A stretch of DNA of 64,000 bases from Sphingobacteriales bacterium 44-61 (GTDB lineage Bacteria > Bacteroidota > Bacteroidia > Chitinophagales > Chitinophagaceae), in NCBI GenBank assembly GCA_001898405.1, contig MKTW01000004.1, positions 322,156 to 386,155 of the forward strand, written 5' to 3'. Numbering within the stretch: the first letter of the stretch is position 1; each line of letters begins with the position of its first letter. The notes under the pieces are model-generated. The model had not been told where the DNA came from. It searched no databases and saw only the letters and a list, made by a program, of their open reading frames with translations. Position numbers and translations under genes: made by a program. Shown here piece after piece: positions 33,701 through 43,223 of this stretch.

Positions 33701-34830
33701 ATCTCTGCCTTACCATACAGGAATTCCATTTTCCCCAATGATACCACACGGGCAGACGACCATGGCGCATTCGGATCGCCTGTGGGAAAATCTTTTTTAC
33801 CAGTGATCACCAGGTTGCCGTTCCTCACCCTTGCATTATCCCTTGCTGCATCCGTGTATACCTGCTGTTCATTATTGATCCATCCTTTCGGACGTGCGTC
33901 AATAGACCATTTGGATGGATCAGGCAAACCGTCCACTTCAAACTCATCATTGTAGATCATTGTCCAGTTGGGATTTCCGTCAAACACAACGTTTCCCTTC
34001 ACCATATAAGAAACGTTATTCGGGTTTTGTAGTTCGCTCCCATTCACGGTAAGAGTAAACAGGGTACGGGAATAATTGGCGGGTGAATTCCCGGATAAGA
34101 CCAGGTGTACAGTTGTATCATTAACCCTGGAGATACTATCTATCAAAACGCCCTGTGGCAAAGTGGAATTGATCCAACCAGCCGGAGTTAATGTTGTTTT
34201 AAATAGATCTCCATGTAATTTCACCTCGATTACTTTCCCGTTCTCGTTCCCCATAGGGATATTTTGTGGGGTGAACTGAAGGCTTGTAGGGTTTGGCGCT
34301 TGTATCTGGTCAAAATACAGAATTCCGTTCGCCTTCTTTCCATCGATGAACTGTATGGCTATGCGATTAAGATCAGTGCGGTTGCTGATGTTAGGAAAAG
34401 TAAATATCGCTTCCTCCCATTGGTTTATATTTTGGATGCGATAAGTCTGAAAAACCGCCTGTGTATAATCCGTACCCGGTTGAAGTTTGAACATCACGTC
34501 CTCTTTCACGTTGCTATATACCAGCATCCTGAAAGTGGCTCCGCCTGTAAGATCAAGAGGTGAAGAAAGCGTTACCGCCGCTGCCATATAAGGTGAGCAG
34601 GACGTGTCTTTCGTGAATTTTGCCACATGCGAGCTTGTATTCAGACCAGTGGCAGAGGGATTTGCTGCGTTGAATATCACTGTACCAGTTGCTCCCGCTC
34701 CTGCATTATAGATCCAGTTGCCGGAGGCCGGTCCATGGCCTTCCATATCATCAATCAATAATAATTGTGCGTTTATCGTGCCTATGCATGCCAGTATGCA
34801 AAGACAAACGAGGAATGTGATCTTTTTCAT
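30736..34830 (-). CDS. Secreted multidomain GH16 endo-beta-glucanase (laminarinase-type)
   Basis: 1364 residues. Signal peptide 1-21; N-terminal carbohydrate-binding-like domain about 25-180; GH16 catalytic domain about 285-530 with the signature E-x-D-x-x-E (E408 nucleophile, D410, E413 acid/base, in GEVDILEHVG); Big/Ig-like linkers at about 535-616, 750-832, 835-918 and 1050-1132; CBM6-like domains at about 625-745, 920-1045 and 1135-1257; and a T9SS type A sorting domain from about 1290 (LYPNPTSGQL). The E-x-D-x-x-E form with a beta-bulge is the laminarinase/lichenase branch, so beta-1,3- or mixed-linked glucan is the probable substrate. Exported by Sec and T9SS to the cell surface or medium. 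Last gene of the locus. Confidence 0.93.
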   Translation of the reverse strand: MKKITFLVCLCILACIGTINAQLLLIDDMEGHGPASGNWIYNAGAGATGTVIFNAANPSATGLNTSSHVAKFTKDTSCSPYMAAAVTLSSPLDLTGGATFRMLVYSNVKEDVMFKLQPGTDYTQAVFQTYRIQNINQWEEAIFTFPNISNRTDLNRIAIQFIDGKKANGILYFDQIQAPNPTSLQFTPQNIPMGNENGKVIEVKLHGDLFKTTLTPAGWINSTLPQGVLIDSISRVNDTTVHLVLSGNSPANYSRTLFTLTVNGSELQNPNNVSYMVKGNVVFDGNPNWTMIYNDEFEVDGLPDPSKWSIDARPKGWINNEQQVYTDAARDNARVRNGNLVITGKKDFPTGDPNAPWSSARVVSLGKMEFLYGKAEMRAKLPRARGSWPAFWLMPVSSAYGSWPKSGEVDILEHVGNTFGKAMCAVHTENKNWTNGGNLGGNQIMPDVDTVYHTYGVEWSPDSLRFTHDGVGFYTYVNPKTDWKDWPFDKPFYVILNIAIGGGMGGAITDADWPDSMQVDYVRIYQKGLGTPVLDSIDITPANVSVLPGKTQQFLAKMLDQNGHVMNGITPLWSITGAGNTINSSGLAVIQSSGVVTASATHDTTSKTGSTNITVRPTNYKPIPSRIEAEAYDNSNVCCTENTADTSGVLNVSYIGNGTWFEYDIDVPDSAAYRIRFRVAASSASALDIRLDTMLLSTVQLPATGGWQTWKTVISAPIVFGPGHKTLRITSSSSGWNFNWLQFVAAGDHSVQSLNVQPDSARILQGESIQLSAIGRDQDSNFIMLSPEPVWTTSNSAGKVSPGGLFTSDTAGSYWVKATSGLFSDSSLVRVLGAPILTTIRIKPDTLVIPVGASQQFTAKGYDQYDAQVPLVDSVYWTVSGSGNTIDNNGLFVAGSIPGAYTVTATSAGVTGTLALQLGYTCTVNNRYEAESASSKAAGITMVATDDVDGGQHFENVTTGKWFAYSTLKVPSAGRYNIRLRVSATAPAKLRVGHGSITYKLIDIPSTGGQWQTISDTLTLPALSYTGIHGISGSFKFNWFAIDNCATAPTPLASIKVFPDTILLATGSQYLFKATGHDSTGNNVSLPSVQWSVNGTGNMIDSMGLLTAGPTPGSYLVNASTDTISGTALVQLVECSVNNKYEAESFSGRHSGPVLEACTDIGGGQDFTGLAPGHYFAYNTLNVPTAGLYRISFRVLSTAPSQVRIGHSSFTFAIIQLPSTNGQWMTITDTLTLPALSYTGIHVVSGSFKFNYFVIDNCSPPEMGLNRSSGLLAARISSEGETSTDIRSKVLYPNPTSGQLTIVPGNIGYRTIRVVNASGQEIEQWVISRKDSRIIKDVSRWKAGIYLVILEGDGQRETFKLIKR

Positions 34831-34881
34831 TTTGGCAGAAAGTTTAGGTTTTGATAAAGTAAAGCAGGAAGATTTCCTGCT

Positions 34882-36870
34882 TTACTGTGGTATAAAAAGT
34901 ATTGCATCAGCAGGCAGGTAGCCATCGGCTCCGGCATTACTGATCTCTACAAAGCTCTTTTTGTCTTTTGTGAAAGAGTGTGTTCCAAGGCTCACCCATT
35001 CACCTGAGGTTTGCCCCTCCACAATGATCTCCGCCGGCTTGATCAGTATATTCTTCATACCTAATGCCGTGGAAATATTGATCGTCATCTGCGAAGTCAT
35101 TTCTTTTACTTTCGGGATATAGATGTAAACCTGGTAAGCACCTGCCTTTGTCAATGCAGGAATGTATTGAATTGATTTCGGGCTCTTACCTTTGCTGCTG
35201 TCAATCAGCATTGAATGTCCGTAAGCTCCTTTTTTCAGCACCTGCCAGCTGCCTTTAATGCTCACATGCTGCCTGTCTTCGTTATCTACCAGCACTTCAG
35301 GTGTTTTGCCATTCATCAGCGGGTCTTTCTTCAGGATCTCCTGTACTTTCTTCACATCTACTTTATGTACATCGTTGTCGTTATTCATTGCAAGCGATGC
35401 GGCAATGGCTGCCGACTGCCCAAGCACCATAAACACCGGTTCCATCCTTATGGAACCATACGCAATATGACTGGCTGATAAACACACCGGTACTAACAGG
35501 TTATCACACTCTCCTTTTTTGGGGATCAATGAACGGTAAGAAATAGGATAAGGACCAAAGCCGCCGATCTCCACATTCCCTTCATTCTTTACCATTCCAT
35601 TAACCACAATACGTTGGCAGTTGTGGGAGTCCATGGTATAAGCAGCAACACCAACCCCATCATCCACCACTTCGCGTCCTTCACAATTATGCTGCGTCAT
35701 TACATAAGCGCCAACCATACGGCGTGCTTCACGCACGTACATCTGCGGCGTCCAGTTGCCGTTGTCCGTGTATTCATCTTTTGGATAACCCCATTGCAGC
35801 ATCTGATTTCTTAAATGTTCCGGCATCCGTTGATCATGACCAATAAAGAATAGCAACCCTTTTGTATAATCTTCATGCTCCTTCTGGATTTTTTTTCTTG
35901 TTTCATAATCAGCATCAGGGTAATTATAGTTGTACCCGATCATATCTGTGGATATAGGGCCGTTATTATTGATATCCGTTTTGTTGTTCGGCATCAGGTC
36001 AAACTTCAGGAAGCCCCATAGATCACCAGGGATTTTCTTTTGCAGATAGCGCAGAAGCAATTCATAACGGGTAGAATCATAATTATCCGGGCGGGTGATC
36101 GGCACACGGTTCTCCGGCTTATTGGTGAGGCAGATCCTGAAATTATATGCCTGCACTTTTTTATCGCCAGCGCCTGTTTCCGCCAGCTTTCCATTGCTGA
36201 CGCCCCAAATAAGACCACTGTTTGGGTCGCCAGGAATTTTGTACGGGTCAATACCATCAGGAAACTGATGTCCTTCAAGTACCTGAATGCCATTATATGT
36301 TTCTTTATACAGGCTGTTCGCTTCACGACCTACCATATAAGACACACCAGCACGTGCCATTACATCTCCTTCATATGAGCAATCGATGAACATACGGGCA
36401 TTCACTTTTTGCGCAGAACCGTCTTCTTTCTGAACAGTGATGCTGCTGAGCTTACTGCCATTCTTTTCTACTTTCTCCACGCGGTAGCCATATATGACCT
36501 GTATGCCCGCTTCCTGTATATATTGTTTCATTACATTTTCCGCTACACCTGGTTCAAAGATCCATTGCTCAAATTTTCCATAATGCTTACCGATTCTCCG
36601 GTAAACATCCAGCGACAAACCTGTGATCGCATATTTGTTACCAATATCAGTATATCCCAATCCACCAGTCGTCAATCCACCCAAATGAAACCCCGGCTCG
36701 ATCAGGATCACTTTTTTATTCATCCTGGCTGCGGTATATGCCGCAATAACCCCCGAAGCATTTCCGCCATAAATACATATATCAGCCTTTATTGTGTCGA
36801 CCTTAATCTTTTGCAGTGGCACAAAAAATAGATTACAAAGTGCAAACAGCACTAAACCTAAATACTTCAT
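34882..36870 (-). CDS. Exported FAD-dependent oxidoreductase in the polysaccharide locus
   Basis: 662 residues from ATG 36870 (an upstream ATG at 36912 would add 14 residues before the signal peptide MKYLGLVLFALCNLFFVPL). FAD-binding fold of the FAD_oxidored family (PF12831 type), with the dinucleotide motif CIYGGNASGVIAAYTAA, the second strand VILIEPG, and the GGLTTGGLG stretch. The C-terminal 120 residues look like a beta-sandwich of the golvesin/xanthan-lyase CBD-like kind, which would bind glycan. Substrate unknown; perhaps it oxidises a sugar residue of the target glycan. Lies between susD and the GH16 gene on the same strand. Confidence 0.85.
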   Translation of the reverse strand: MKYLGLVLFALCNLFFVPLQKIKVDTIKADICIYGGNASGVIAAYTAARMNKKVILIEPGFHLGGLTTGGLGYTDIGNKYAITGLSLDVYRRIGKHYGKFEQWIFEPGVAENVMKQYIQEAGIQVIYGYRVEKVEKNGSKLSSITVQKEDGSAQKVNARMFIDCSYEGDVMARAGVSYMVGREANSLYKETYNGIQVLEGHQFPDGIDPYKIPGDPNSGLIWGVSNGKLAETGAGDKKVQAYNFRICLTNKPENRVPITRPDNYDSTRYELLLRYLQKKIPGDLWGFLKFDLMPNNKTDINNNGPISTDMIGYNYNYPDADYETRKKIQKEHEDYTKGLLFFIGHDQRMPEHLRNQMLQWGYPKDEYTDNGNWTPQMYVREARRMVGAYVMTQHNCEGREVVDDGVGVAAYTMDSHNCQRIVVNGMVKNEGNVEIGGFGPYPISYRSLIPKKGECDNLLVPVCLSASHIAYGSIRMEPVFMVLGQSAAIAASLAMNNDNDVHKVDVKKVQEILKKDPLMNGKTPEVLVDNEDRQHVSIKGSWQVLKKGAYGHSMLIDSSKGKSPKSIQYIPALTKAGAYQVYIYIPKVKEMTSQMTINISTALGMKNILIKPAEIIVEGQTSGEWVSLGTHSFTKDKKSFVEISNAGADGYLPADAILFIPQ

Positions 36871-36994
36871 GATCGTAGATTTTTTTAATATCAGATTAGA
36901 AGGATAAAGCAACGCTTACCTCCGGCTAAAAAGGTAGCTGCCAAATCTTTCCGCCTTACCGGTACAAAACAAACCGGTAAGGCGGGAAGGAAAA

Positions 36995-38449
36995 TCAGTA
37001 ACCCGGATTCTGATCCGTCGTTGGATTCAGCGCCGTATTGCCATTGAACTCCCGTGGAGGGATCGGCCACAACATATGTTTCACTGCCAGATCTAACCCT
37101 TCAATCTCTTTGATCGTTTCTTTCCATATTCCCAATCTTTTCAGATCAAACCAGTGTTTTCCTTCGCCTACTGTTTCATATCCGCGTTCCAGCACCACAC
37201 GCCTTACAAATGCGTCAAGCGTTGCATAATCCGCAATCTTCAGATCGATTGCCGCATCTGGTGTAGTCGCCGGTTTACCATAAGCCCTGCGGCGGACCAT
37301 GTTCAGTTTCTCCATCGCATCAGCTGTTGGTGCTCCATTCAGGCTGGCATCAGCTTCCGCATAAAATAACAGCAGGTCTGCATACCGGTATAAAGGATAA
37401 TCATTGTTTCCCTGTTGTATCGTTGCCTGGCGATCGCTGAATTTCTTACATAAAACAGTTGTTGGTGAAATACCGATGTTCGCCGGATACCAGGTGAACC
37501 GGTAGCGCAGGTCGGCCCGGTCCCAGTTCTTCATAAACAAATTCAGTGAATCACTATAGATCGTTGCAAAACCGCCAGGAGGGAAATTACTGGTGCTTGT
37601 TGCATGCAGATAAGCGAGGTATTGATAGCCCTGCCCGGATACCTTTGAGGAATATTTGAAATAGAAGATCTCTTCAGTTGTATTATTCGCATCGCGTCCG
37701 AAGATCTTTTCAAAATCATCAGCCACAGACACTGGTACCAATGAATATTTTTTTGACTCGATCACTTCCCATGCGGCTTTTCTTGCCAGCTCATACTTCT
37801 TCAGTGTAAGGTATACTTCTGCCAGCGCCGTCTTTGCCACCCATTTTGAAGGTGTACCCACCAGTCTTGGATTATCAGGTAAATTATTCTCTGCAAAAAC
37901 AAGGTCTTCCTGGATCAGGTTATAGATCACATCTGCACTGCTCTTTGGAACATTGATCGAATCGAGATTATTCTCCGTATGCAGCGGCACGCCAGACCAG
38001 TTCCTTACCAAATGGAAATAGTACAGCCCTCTCAGGAAACGTGCTTCCGCAATATACCTGGTCTTTTCTGCCTCAGTGATCTGGCTAGCCAACGGTGCTT
38101 TCTGGATAATAATATTTGCGTTGCGGATGCCTTTGTAAAAATTATTCCAGGTATCTGTGACCCGGCCTACATTGGTATTATCCAGGCCCTGATACTGGTT
38201 CATTGGAGAAAAACTTCCGCGACCATACATATATTCCGTATTGATCTCATGTTGCAGTGTATAAAAACCGCCAAATGTAGAGAGATAACGGACTGTTTCA
38301 TAGATCGCATTCAAGCCGGCTTCCATTTCAACCGGTGTGTTGTAAAAATTCTCCACCGCTATCTGCTGTGGACGTTCATCTAAAAACTTGGAGCAGGATG
38401 TCAGTGCCATCATCACACAAACAACTGCCAATCCAAAAATATTTTTCAT
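36995..38449 (-). CDS. susD: SusD/RagB family glycan-binding lipoprotein
   Basis: 484 residues. Lipoprotein signal peptide with LTSC (Cys19), then an N-terminal SusD-like domain with TPR helices (ERPQQIAVENFYNTPVEMEAG) and the C-terminal SusD/RagB domain that ends in the usual 'HMLWPIPPREFNGNTALNPTTDQNPGY' type motif. Surface lid that captures oligosaccharide and delivers it to the SusC barrel. Follows susC by 24 bp. Confidence 0.95.
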   Translation of the reverse strand: MKNIFGLAVVCVMMALTSCSKFLDERPQQIAVENFYNTPVEMEAGLNAIYETVRYLSTFGGFYTLQHEINTEYMYGRGSFSPMNQYQGLDNTNVGRVTDTWNNFYKGIRNANIIIQKAPLASQITEAEKTRYIAEARFLRGLYYFHLVRNWSGVPLHTENNLDSINVPKSSADVIYNLIQEDLVFAENNLPDNPRLVGTPSKWVAKTALAEVYLTLKKYELARKAAWEVIESKKYSLVPVSVADDFEKIFGRDANNTTEEIFYFKYSSKVSGQGYQYLAYLHATSTSNFPPGGFATIYSDSLNLFMKNWDRADLRYRFTWYPANIGISPTTVLCKKFSDRQATIQQGNNDYPLYRYADLLLFYAEADASLNGAPTADAMEKLNMVRRRAYGKPATTPDAAIDLKIADYATLDAFVRRVVLERGYETVGEGKHWFDLKRLGIWKETIKEIEGLDLAVKHMLWPIPPREFNGNTALNPTTDQNPGY

Positions 38450-38473
38450 ATCAGATTGTTTAAAAATTCTTGA

Positions 38474-41400
38474 TTAAAAACCGCAACGGATCCCGAATGT
38501 CACAGACTTACTGTTTGGGTAAATAGTATAGTCAATACCTTGCCGGAGCTCATTAGCAGAGCCATAAGCATTCACTTCCGGATCATATCCTGAATAGCCA
38601 GTAATCCTGATCAGGTTTTGGCCGCTCACATAAATCTGCGCTGATTTGAGGTAACTGATCTTCCAGTTGGCTACAGGAAGTGAATAAGCCAGCATAATAT
38701 TGCGCAGCTTCAGGTAAGAACCGTCTTCTACGAATCTTGTAGAGAAATTGCCGTTGATCTTATTGGATGGTTTTGGATATTTCGCATCTGTTTTACCAGG
38801 TGTCCAGTGGTCGGTATACACTTCTTCCGGTTGGTTCAACCCCCAGCCCATATCCAATGTGCTTGCTTTATTCAGGTTAAAGATGTCATTTCCTTGTGAG
38901 CCCTGGAAGAACAGGGTCAGCTCGAAATTTTTAAATTTCGTTGCGGAGTTCAATCCATAAATGAAATCAGGGTTTGGATCTCCAATAATGCTTCTGTCAA
39001 GTGCGTTGATGGATCCATCATTGTTTTTGTCTTCGTATTTGATCAAACCATTATCGGTATAGCCGATTTCTTTATATCCATAAAAAACAAATACAGGTTC
39101 ACCTTCACGAAGCAAGTTGACATAATCATTTATATTACCGGTGTAGATATTTATACCCACAATATCCTGACCTTTATACAACTTCTCCACTTTGTTGCGG
39201 TTAAATGCGATGTTGCCGCCAAGTGTCCATTTCCAATCGCTGTTTTGGATTACGGTCGCATCGATACCAATCTCCACTCCACGGTTGCTGATCTCTCCAA
39301 CATTCTGTAAAGCGGTCTCATAACCGAAAGAAGTCGGCAATTGAACCTTATTAAGCAATGCTTTTGTTCTTTTGTAATAATAATCCGCAGAAATGCGAAC
39401 CTTATTATTGAACAAGCCCGCATCAACACCGACGTCCATCTGATCGGTTTTTTCCCATTGCAGATTACCTGGATATTCAGGGCGTGGGGCATAACCAATG
39501 GAAAGGGCATCGCCGAAAATCGTATTATATGGCTGAAGAATATTTAATGATTGATATGCACCGATGGATGTATTGCCAGTCCGTCCATAAGAGGCGCGAA
39601 CTTTCAAATCGGATACAATTTTTGAATTCTGCAGGAAAGATTCATTAGATAGTCTCCATGCAATGGCAGCGGAAGGAAAGTTTTCCCAGCGGAATTCCTT
39701 TGAATAGGCAGAGTACCCATCACGACGGAAACTAAGCGTAAGCAGGTAACGGTTATCAAAACCATAATTAACCCTGCCGACAAAGGATGACAAGGCAGTT
39801 TTTGAATAAGTTGAGCTGGGTAAGCCAGGCACACCTGCCGACTGAAGGTTTCCTGTATATACAGAATTGCTGAGGAAGTCCTGCGCAATGCCAGATCCCA
39901 TGTAAGTATTTTTATCCAATTGATTGGCGATACCGGCAACAAGATCAATCGCATGTTTTCCCGCTATTGTCTTTTTGTAGTTCAGGATATTTTCATTCAC
40001 CAGGCTGGTTGATTGATAGGTGTTTACGTTCGCATTGCCTGTTGAATTCAATGCATACGGCTCGCGGTTCCGGAAGTTGTCATTACGGCTATTGCTGGTA
40101 AATATATTACCGGAAACCCTGAATTCAAGGTCTCTCGATATCTTAACACGAAGGTTCAGGTTAGCAACGATATCATCCGCTTTGGTATTGTTGGATACTT
40201 CGTTCTGTATGGCAATTGGATTCACGATCGCATTTGAGATGAACGGATACACGGTATTCATCCTAATATAACGGCCATTCGCATCATAAGGGCCAACAGT
40301 TGGAGGGGCAAACAACATACCACCAAACATATCACTGCCCCGGTTACCGGTTGCAGAGTTTTGATGAGACCTGTCGCTGCGGGTGTAAACGCTGGTGAAC
40401 CCAACACTGAATACCTTGCTGATATCATGGGTAACATTTACACGCAATGAATAACGGTTATAGTCAGAATTAGGAATTATTCCTTGTTGGGAAAACACAC
40501 CACCGGAGAGAAAGAAAGAAGTTTTTTCATTTCCTCCTGCAACACTTACACTACCATTATAGATAGGCGCGTTACGCAACATAAGGTCCTGCCAGTCTGT
40601 GCCTTTCATTGTACTGAAGGAATCAAGTTGTTGCTGGGTAAAATAAGGTGCAAGGTTATCGTTTTTCGCCTGCTCATTATACAATGATGCATATTGGAAT
40701 GGGTTCAGCAGTTTCATCTTTTTAGTGATCGTTTGAACGCTGTATCCCATGTCAACATTTACGGTTGTAGGCTGTCCTTTCCTGGCCGAACGGGTCGTGA
40801 TCAGCACAACGCCATTGCCGCCTCTTGAACCATACATGGCTGTGGAAGAAGCGTCTTTCAGGATCTCGATCGATTCAATATCTGCATTCTGCAAATAAGT
40901 GGGGCTGCTGGGAAAGCCATCAATAATATATAATGGTTCATTTCCACCAAGGATTGAGTTTGCTCCGCGAATCCGCACGCTGACAGGAGCGCCGGGCAAA
41001 CCACTGTTCTGCATTACCCGTACACCAGCTGCCCGGCCATTCATTGCCTGCAATACATTGGTAGTAGGAAACGAACTGAGATCAGAACCTTTTACCTGGG
41101 AAACAGACCCGGTGAGATCACCTTTTTTCACTTTACCGTAAGCGACAACAACAATCTCTTCTCCGCTTTTCTGTTCGGGTGTTAACGCAACATCGATGCT
41201 TGTTCGATTGCCGACAGCGATCTCTTTTTCCTCAAAACCAACATAAGAGATCACGAGTATATCATTAGGCTGCGCTTCTACAGAAAATCTTCCGTTGGCG
41301 TCTGTGCTTGTTCCGGTATTTTTATTTTTTACGATAACAGAAGCGCCTGAAAGGGGCTGCCCCTGGTCGTTCCGCACATAACCGGTGATCGTCAGGGGAG

Positions 41401-41797
41401 CAGGCGGTTCAGCATCTGCAATCTTTTCTTCTTCCTTTTTTCTTTTGATAACGATCGTATATCCAACAATGGCATATTCAAGTGGCTGATCCTTGAAACA
41501 GGCTCTTAGTACATCATCAATTGTAGCATTAGAAAACTTTACATTTACTTTTTTTGCTTTTGACAGCTGATCGGCATCAAAGAAGAAAACGTAGTTTGTT
41601 TGCTTTTCGATCAGCTCAAACACTTTTGGCAAGGATGCATTTTTCTCCGATACGGAGATCGTCTGACTATTGCCCGTAGCGCTCACCTGCAAGCAGGTCA
41701 CCAACAAGAAAAAGGCAATTAATTTCATAATAAGCATCATTTTGGGTACCGGATGCCGCTGCAGCTGCCAGCGGTCCGACAAAAAATTAATTTGCAT
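38474..41797 (-). CDS. susC: SusC/RagA TonB-linked outer-membrane transporter with STN domain
   Basis: 1107 residues from ATG 41797; longer in-frame starts exist up to 41848, but MQINFLSDRWQ matches the usual opening of this family. A signal peptide (MLIMKLIAFFLLVTCLQVSATG) is followed by an STN (secretin/TonB short N-terminal) domain, a carboxypeptidase-D-regulatory-like domain (ITGYVRNDQGQPLSGASV), a TonB-box/plug region (LQAMNGRAAGVRV) and a long C-terminal barrel. The STN domain is the part that signals to a FecR anti-sigma protein, and just such a gene lies upstream. Imports oligosaccharide bound by the adjacent SusD. Confidence 0.95.
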   Translation of the reverse strand: MQINFLSDRWQLQRHPVPKMMLIMKLIAFFLLVTCLQVSATGNSQTISVSEKNASLPKVFELIEKQTNYVFFFDADQLSKAKKVNVKFSNATIDDVLRACFKDQPLEYAIVGYTIVIKRKKEEEKIADAEPPAPLTITGYVRNDQGQPLSGASVIVKNKNTGTSTDANGRFSVEAQPNDILVISYVGFEEKEIAVGNRTSIDVALTPEQKSGEEIVVVAYGKVKKGDLTGSVSQVKGSDLSSFPTTNVLQAMNGRAAGVRVMQNSGLPGAPVSVRIRGANSILGGNEPLYIIDGFPSSPTYLQNADIESIEILKDASSTAMYGSRGGNGVVLITTRSARKGQPTTVNVDMGYSVQTITKKMKLLNPFQYASLYNEQAKNDNLAPYFTQQQLDSFSTMKGTDWQDLMLRNAPIYNGSVSVAGGNEKTSFFLSGGVFSQQGIIPNSDYNRYSLRVNVTHDISKVFSVGFTSVYTRSDRSHQNSATGNRGSDMFGGMLFAPPTVGPYDANGRYIRMNTVYPFISNAIVNPIAIQNEVSNNTKADDIVANLNLRVKISRDLEFRVSGNIFTSNSRNDNFRNREPYALNSTGNANVNTYQSTSLVNENILNYKKTIAGKHAIDLVAGIANQLDKNTYMGSGIAQDFLSNSVYTGNLQSAGVPGLPSSTYSKTALSSFVGRVNYGFDNRYLLTLSFRRDGYSAYSKEFRWENFPSAAIAWRLSNESFLQNSKIVSDLKVRASYGRTGNTSIGAYQSLNILQPYNTIFGDALSIGYAPRPEYPGNLQWEKTDQMDVGVDAGLFNNKVRISADYYYKRTKALLNKVQLPTSFGYETALQNVGEISNRGVEIGIDATVIQNSDWKWTLGGNIAFNRNKVEKLYKGQDIVGINIYTGNINDYVNLLREGEPVFVFYGYKEIGYTDNGLIKYEDKNNDGSINALDRSIIGDPNPDFIYGLNSATKFKNFELTLFFQGSQGNDIFNLNKASTLDMGWGLNQPEEVYTDHWTPGKTDAKYPKPSNKINGNFSTRFVEDGSYLKLRNIMLAYSLPVANWKISYLKSAQIYVSGQNLIRITGYSGYDPEVNAYGSANELRQGIDYTIYPNSKSVTFGIRCGF

Positions 41798-41925
41798 ACA
41801 TTTGATGTGTTTAGTGAATAAAATGTCTACCCGGATAGGTGGCATCAAAGCATTAAACTTTAGCTGGAAGTGTTCGCTGCACTTCTGGCTTTTTTAGTGC
41901 TCCGTTGTTTACTCGTTGTTTATGT

Positions 41926-43128
41926 TTAATTATTGATGACGGTTATTGTTTTTCCCTTTACACGGAATTTTACATCGCTTAATTCCAGCACCTTCAACAC
42001 ATCAGACAATGGACTTGCACGTGGGATCTTTCCACCAAACTTTCTTTCCGGTATTGTTCCTTCATACTCTACGGATACATCGTACCAGCGTTCGATCTGC
42101 CGCATCAACCGGTCAAGTTTGTCATCGTTGAACTGGAAGTAACCATTTTTCCAGGCCAGCACTTGCTGAATGTTGACATCATCGTGAACCTTCAGTTGGC
42201 CCCGGCTGTCCTGTAATGCCTGTTGGCCAGGCTTTAGCTGTATCTCCTGTGAGGGAGAGCTGATATGTACAGCACCTTCCACGAGCGTAGTGGCAATGGC
42301 AGGCTCATTGTCATAAGCCATGATATCGAAATGTGTACCAAGCACTGCTACCTTCATATCTTTTACTAATACATTGAAGGGCTGGGAAGGATTGTGGGCG
42401 ATCTCGAAATATGCTTCACCGGTAAGACTTACTTCCCGGGTATCGCCGTTGAAAGATGTGGGATACCGGAGGGAGCTTCCGGCATTCATCCATACTTTGC
42501 TCCCATCCGGAAGTGTGACTGTATATTTTCCACCGCGTGGCGTAACGATAGTATTATATAGTACGGGGCCTTCGGTATTATTGCCGGATTCATACGCGAT
42601 TTCACCACTGGCCAATTTTACAATGTTTGTTCCACCCTGATCAGCCAGCACGCCGTTGTCGGCATCCGTAAGGGCAAGGATAGAGCCATTTGCCAACATG
42701 AGCGTTGCTTTATTATCACCGGGTTGAATGGTTGCAGTATCTATATACTGTTGCTGCCCGGCAAGTTGGGATGATGGAGAAGAGCGATTGATGAATTGAT
42801 ACACCCAGATGCCCATTGCCAGAACAATAACCGCCGCGGCTGCATATTTCCACCATTGTCTGCGCGGTGATAATGGGATTACAGGAGAAGCTTCAGCGTT
42901 TTCCGCCTCAAGCTTTTCCCAAACTTCGCGGAAAGCGGCCTGAGATGAATAATCTACAGAAGCTGTTTCGTGATTTTGATCGTACAGGGATTGAAGCAGC
43001 TCCGCCACCTGTTCACGGTTGGCGTCATCCCTGAGCAGTTCTTTTAACTGCGAAAGTTCTGTCGCACTAAGCGTTCGGTCATTGATATACTTTTCCCAAA
43101 GCAGTTGTAAGGTTTCGCGTTTTGACAT
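41926..43128 (-). CDS. FecR-family anti-sigma factor
   Basis: 400 residues. Cytoplasmic N-terminal sigma-binding region (1-85), one transmembrane helix at about 92-110 (KYAAAAVIVLAMGIWVYQFI), a periplasmic FecR domain at about 170-290 (TPRGGKYTVTLPDGSKVWMNAGS) and a C-terminal DUF4974-like domain ending 'FRVKGKTITVINN'. It holds the ECF sigma factor inactive until the STN domain of the loaded SusC touches its periplasmic end. Located between the sigma gene and susC, the standard order for such a trans-envelope switch. Confidence 0.94.
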   Translation of the reverse strand: MSKRETLQLLWEKYINDRTLSATELSQLKELLRDDANREQVAELLQSLYDQNHETASVDYSSQAAFREVWEKLEAENAEASPVIPLSPRRQWWKYAAAAVIVLAMGIWVYQFINRSSPSSQLAGQQQYIDTATIQPGDNKATLMLANGSILALTDADNGVLADQGGTNIVKLASGEIAYESGNNTEGPVLYNTIVTPRGGKYTVTLPDGSKVWMNAGSSLRYPTSFNGDTREVSLTGEAYFEIAHNPSQPFNVLVKDMKVAVLGTHFDIMAYDNEPAIATTLVEGAVHISSPSQEIQLKPGQQALQDSRGQLKVHDDVNIQQVLAWKNGYFQFNDDKLDRLMRQIERWYDVSVEYEGTIPERKFGGKIPRASPLSDVLKVLELSDVKFRVKGKTITVINN

Positions 43129-43223
43129 ATGGCATGCTATGCATTCGATCCGGGAAGTTCCCGGTGCATATGATCAAATGACGGAGGAGAGAGATGGAGG
43201 AATGCGTGCCACGGAAAAAAAAG

